Shown in pieces: positions 62,153 through 64,000 of a stretch of 64,000 nt of DNA; within the stretch, counting starts at the first letter, position 1; each line of letters begins with the position of its first letter. Under the pieces are notes generated by a model. That model made no database searches. It was not told the DNA's origin and was given only the letters and a program-made list of their open reading frames with translations. Location of the stretch: contig JADFUC010000477.1 of assembly GCA_019722365.1 (NCBI GenBank), forward strand, positions 62,001 to 126,000. The letters are read 5' to 3'. The DNA is from Lithospermum erythrorhizon. Taxonomy: Eukaryota; Streptophyta; Magnoliopsida; Boraginales; Boraginaceae. A program made the translations under genes and the position numbers.

Positions 62153-64000
62153 TGGAAATGATGAAATTGATTCCACTTTTATTATGCCGTTGCGGCCGAT
62201 TGTGTATCAATTAATTTCTTAGGGTTGGTTAAATGTAATTCTTTGGAACTTAGAGTTTACCTTAGTAATGGTATATATTACTAGTGTGGGTTCATGATAA
62301 TTTAACGGGTTATGACGTGCTTTAGATGTCTTCTGCATTAATCGTTATAATAATGGTAATTGGTCAATTATTATTATTATACAACTTGCAATATCACGAG
62401 CCTAGAAGGTCACACACATTACAATAATATTCGAATAATATTTCATGAATGAAGTCGCTTGAGACTTATTATATTGAAATGTATTTACCGACTTATTATA
62501 TTATGATGTATTTGAATTATTAATGTAAGTTTATATTGATCTTAAATACATTTATGATTTAATTATTTGTCATCGTTGATGATCCGAATAATCATGATAC
62601 TATTGAAGAACTATTATAGTTTATTGAAACTCCGGAAGAGTTCTTGAGTGAGTAGATTATCATGAGTAAACAAAATGCAGGGGAACTCGTGCCAAGAGTT
62701 CTTGAATTATCCAAGCAACATGTTTATAAAAGGATTTGAAATCAAATGCCTTGTAAAGATATATAGAAGTAAATTTCAATTGAGCATGATTGAAATGTTC
62801 ATCTCATTTAAATGAGATACATAAGAGATAAAATCACATACGGAAGATATGAACTTGGTCCTGAAGTATCAATTCTAGTATATATCTTACAATGGAAACA
62901 TGATTGTATAATCATGCAATATTGGATAAATATCAGTAGCATTCTTTGGATTTTCTACTTAAATAATATACACTGATGATTTCATTAAGGGGACATATGT
63001 ATGATATACATTGTACTCTTTTTTCGCTTCAACTGAATTTTTTCCCGTCGAGTTTTTCTACGATGGGTTTTTAATGAGACACTTAATTTAACCATATCTA
63101 AATAGAAATATTTATTTCTTTAAAAGGTGTTTTCAGCAGGGTTTTTCTAGTGATTGTTAACCACAAAGGTTATATGAATGATCTTACATGGCGTCGTATT
63201 TACGTAGTATTGATAAGGAGAAAAGTTTGTGATAATGAATATTTATATTTATGAGCTTAAATATTATTGGAACTCACGAAGAGCTTCGAGTTCTGAGAAA
63301 TCCTCTTGAAGAAGGGAATTTGAGATCACAATCGTGAATAAGTCATGTTGAACATCAGTAGTTATGATATCAACAAATATGAATATTGGCTCATTAATCT
63401 TAAAGAGAAAATCTGAAGAATTATATATGGTCCCAGAAGTACCATATATAAGTGTCTTCAAACTATTTCAATTTCTAGGCAATTGGTTTTGCGAATGCTT
63501 GATATTGATGATCTATGTGGAGGATCGCATAATGATATTTATTTATTAGTAGTGATGTATTTTATGGTGATATACAAGCGTAGAAATTATAAAATACTTG
63601 AAGAAAGTCGTGAATGTGGGTTGATAACTATGATTCAGCAGATCCATATTATTACTATGATCCAACAAATTATTACTTATGGTTTGGTCCAGACGACCTT
63701 GTAATAATTGATGATCAACAAATTCGCTCATGTGATAAATCTAGCAGGTATTATCAACCGTCATCTTATACCGTCTTGAGAAGTTATCGAAAGTATGGAG
63801 CTACGACATTAAAATGTCAGTGATGTGGTCATGATGGGGGAATTAGTGCAGCGTTGTACTCACATTTCTTAATCATGGTTTTATCAGAATGGATTTTTCA
63901 CTGATGAGTTTAATAATCTGACATTTTGTAATACATATTGTAGATATGCATTCTTTCTTATTTTGACGTTTTGTCCCAAGCGGTTTTTACAGTAAAGTTT
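62153..64000 (+). mobile_element. LTR element of copia type, running off the window
   Basis: Begins 'tgttggaaatgatgaaattg' directly after interrupted gypsy integrase. 62153-62500 is the forward copy of the LTR seen inverted at 59797. 63027-63085 reads 'tgtactcttttttcgcttc...tttttcccgtcgagtttttc...gggtttttaatgagac', the conserved non-coding tail just before the 3' LTR in many plant copia elements. Frames at 63264-63823 have no recognised family; the rest is AT-rich. Confidence 0.5.

Overview
This is nuclear DNA from a flowering plant, most likely a eudicot. Protein genes are spliced with canonical GT/AG introns, the AT-rich intergenic DNA is full of MITEs, and about half of the window is decayed LTR retrotransposon. 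The species cannot be named from the sequence; the frequent 'tactccgt' Stowaway-type ends fit many eudicots.

Layout: 1-3450, tandem repeat and a decayed Ty1/copia element (minus). 6963-10012, a complete 7-exon WAT1-related (EamA-fold) transporter gene (plus). 10360-10791, two exons of a COX6B gene (minus) whose middle exon is missing. 13275-14902, a 3-exon FLX-like coiled-coil gene (minus). 17690-21625, LTR-like debris and simple repeats. 22534-24250, a complete 2-exon UDP-glucuronate 4-epimerase gene, closest to GAE1 (plus). 26850-29022, a short two-LTR copia element holding only a gag start (minus). 29417-33719, a complete 14-exon AFG1-like mitochondrial AAA+ ATPase gene (minus). 35164-35697, a Stowaway-type MITE with another MITE inside.

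From about 37.4 kb to the end the window is nearly all nested retrotransposons: a gypsy element with long LTRs (37425-45754, minus), one LTR of which is cut off at the edge of a copia element with two LTRs (about 45755-50780, minus); the 3' end of an unidentified WD40-like gene (52383-54263, minus); and a second gypsy element (plus) whose pol piece (59800-62150) is bounded by two inverted copies of one LTR family.

The intact genes are unrelated housekeeping or developmental genes (vacuolar or amino-acid/auxin-type transport, pectin precursor synthesis, mitochondrial protein quality control, flowering-related coiled coil). I see no operon-like or cluster logic and no convincing new biological system. 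The most interesting items are the exon-skipped COX6B relic with a perfect hairpin at its splice site, the 21-codon duplication with a dileucine-type motif in the transporter tail, and the nested LTR architecture. Exon borders were worked out by hand from splice sites and reading frame; for the four intact genes the coding length is a whole number of codons.
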